Shown: in pieces, positions 57,215-57,604 of the stretch | Layout of the letters: every line of letters starts with the position of its first letter | Numbering within the stretch: the first letter of the stretch is position 1 | Origin: Chromera velia | Lineage: Eukaryota > Sar > Chromeraceae | DNA length: 57,604 nucleotides | Assembly: GCA_018398765.1 (NCBI GenBank) | Contig: JAHBMJ010005015.1 | Coordinates: 16,780 to 74,383 of the forward strand | Reading direction: 5' to 3' | Translations under genes and position numbers: made by a program | The notes under the pieces: generated by a model | Seen by the model: only the letters and a program-made list of their open reading frames with translations | What the model was told of the DNA's origin: nothing | Databases searched by the model: none

Positions 57215-57604
57215 CGGATTTCAAAGAATTAATTTTAACTAGAATTTTAGCGAAGTTTATAATACTGTTCGTTACATTGCGATATGTAGTTGTTCGCCCT
57301 AGCCGGAGTTGATCGCCCGAGCTAATCATGCTGTAATAAATTAAGTCAAAGAGTAAGATTATCCTGAAAGCGTCTTTCCAGTCATGCACTAAGTTGAGTA
57401 CTAAGCTTGCATTCAAGTCTGTCCATGCCTATGTCGTTCTATGGGCGTGCCCCTAATGTTGTATCTGTATTGGAATTAATATTAGAATTAATTCCACTCA
57501 CGTGCATGCCCGTCTTGTCTGTGTAACTGTCCTGACTGATAGCTTTGGTACTACAAGACTCCCGAACTGACAGTTCTTATGCAGTAACCACTCATACTAA
57601 GTCT
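57215..57604. other. Right-edge sequence without a supported gene
   Basis: AT-rich DNA with short frames only. It may hold the 5' region of the interrupted reverse transcriptase element, but no motif is visible. Confidence 0.4.

Overview
The window looks like nuclear DNA of a photosynthetic alveolate. A chromerid close to Chromera velia is my best guess, not a proven identity. The reasons are long intron-rich genes with GC-richer exons, introns packed with microsatellites, GT-AG splicing with an extended TGCAG acceptor, a secreted-then-F leader typical of secondary red plastids, recurrent TGCATGC motifs, and AT-rich islands holding transposons. All gene models were assembled by hand from reading frame, splice sites and phase. 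In every spliced model the exon lengths sum to a multiple of three.

Layout: eight genes alternate strands as four divergent pairs. Their start codons are 591 to 736 bp apart. Pair 1 is a partial gene leaving the left edge (-, starts 255) and a 9-exon, about 2,603-residue membrane protein (+, 947-11162). The latter has the 12-TM, two-ectodomain topology of the RND/Patched/Dispatched superfamily plus huge disordered cytosolic linkers. Pair 2 is a 21-exon ankyrin-repeat plus fibronectin III protein (-, 13422-22173) and an acidic, probably plastid-targeted protein (+, 22910-26714) whose third exon starts in a ladder of 87-bp repeats, each with a splice acceptor. Pair 3 is a spliced two-repeat YccF-domain membrane protein (-, 29084-32276) and an intronless glycine-rich protein with an N-myristoylation signal (+, 32868-33428). 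Pair 4 is a SAM-like-domain protein (-, 37822-40687) and a small HNH-nuclease-fold protein (+, 41370-42987).

From about 43 kb to the right end the gene content decays. There is an AT-rich island, a tRNA-like Pol III unit with a T7 terminator, a broken RING/TRAF-type zinc-finger gene with coiled-coil remnants, and a reverse transcriptase pseudogene. That pseudogene is interrupted by a hAT-like element (8-bp target duplication ATTCAAAG), which is itself interrupted by a second hAT-like element (8-bp duplication CCTACATA).

No metabolic operon logic applies here. The membrane, ankyrin/FN3, SAM and myristoylation features point to membrane and scaffold roles, but no shared pathway can be shown. 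The most interesting points are the RND-like giant without the usual proton-relay Asp, the 87-bp acceptor ladder, the one-exon-one-ankyrin-repeat design, the common C at donor position +3 with GTCA-type repeats growing from donors, and the datable nest of elements.
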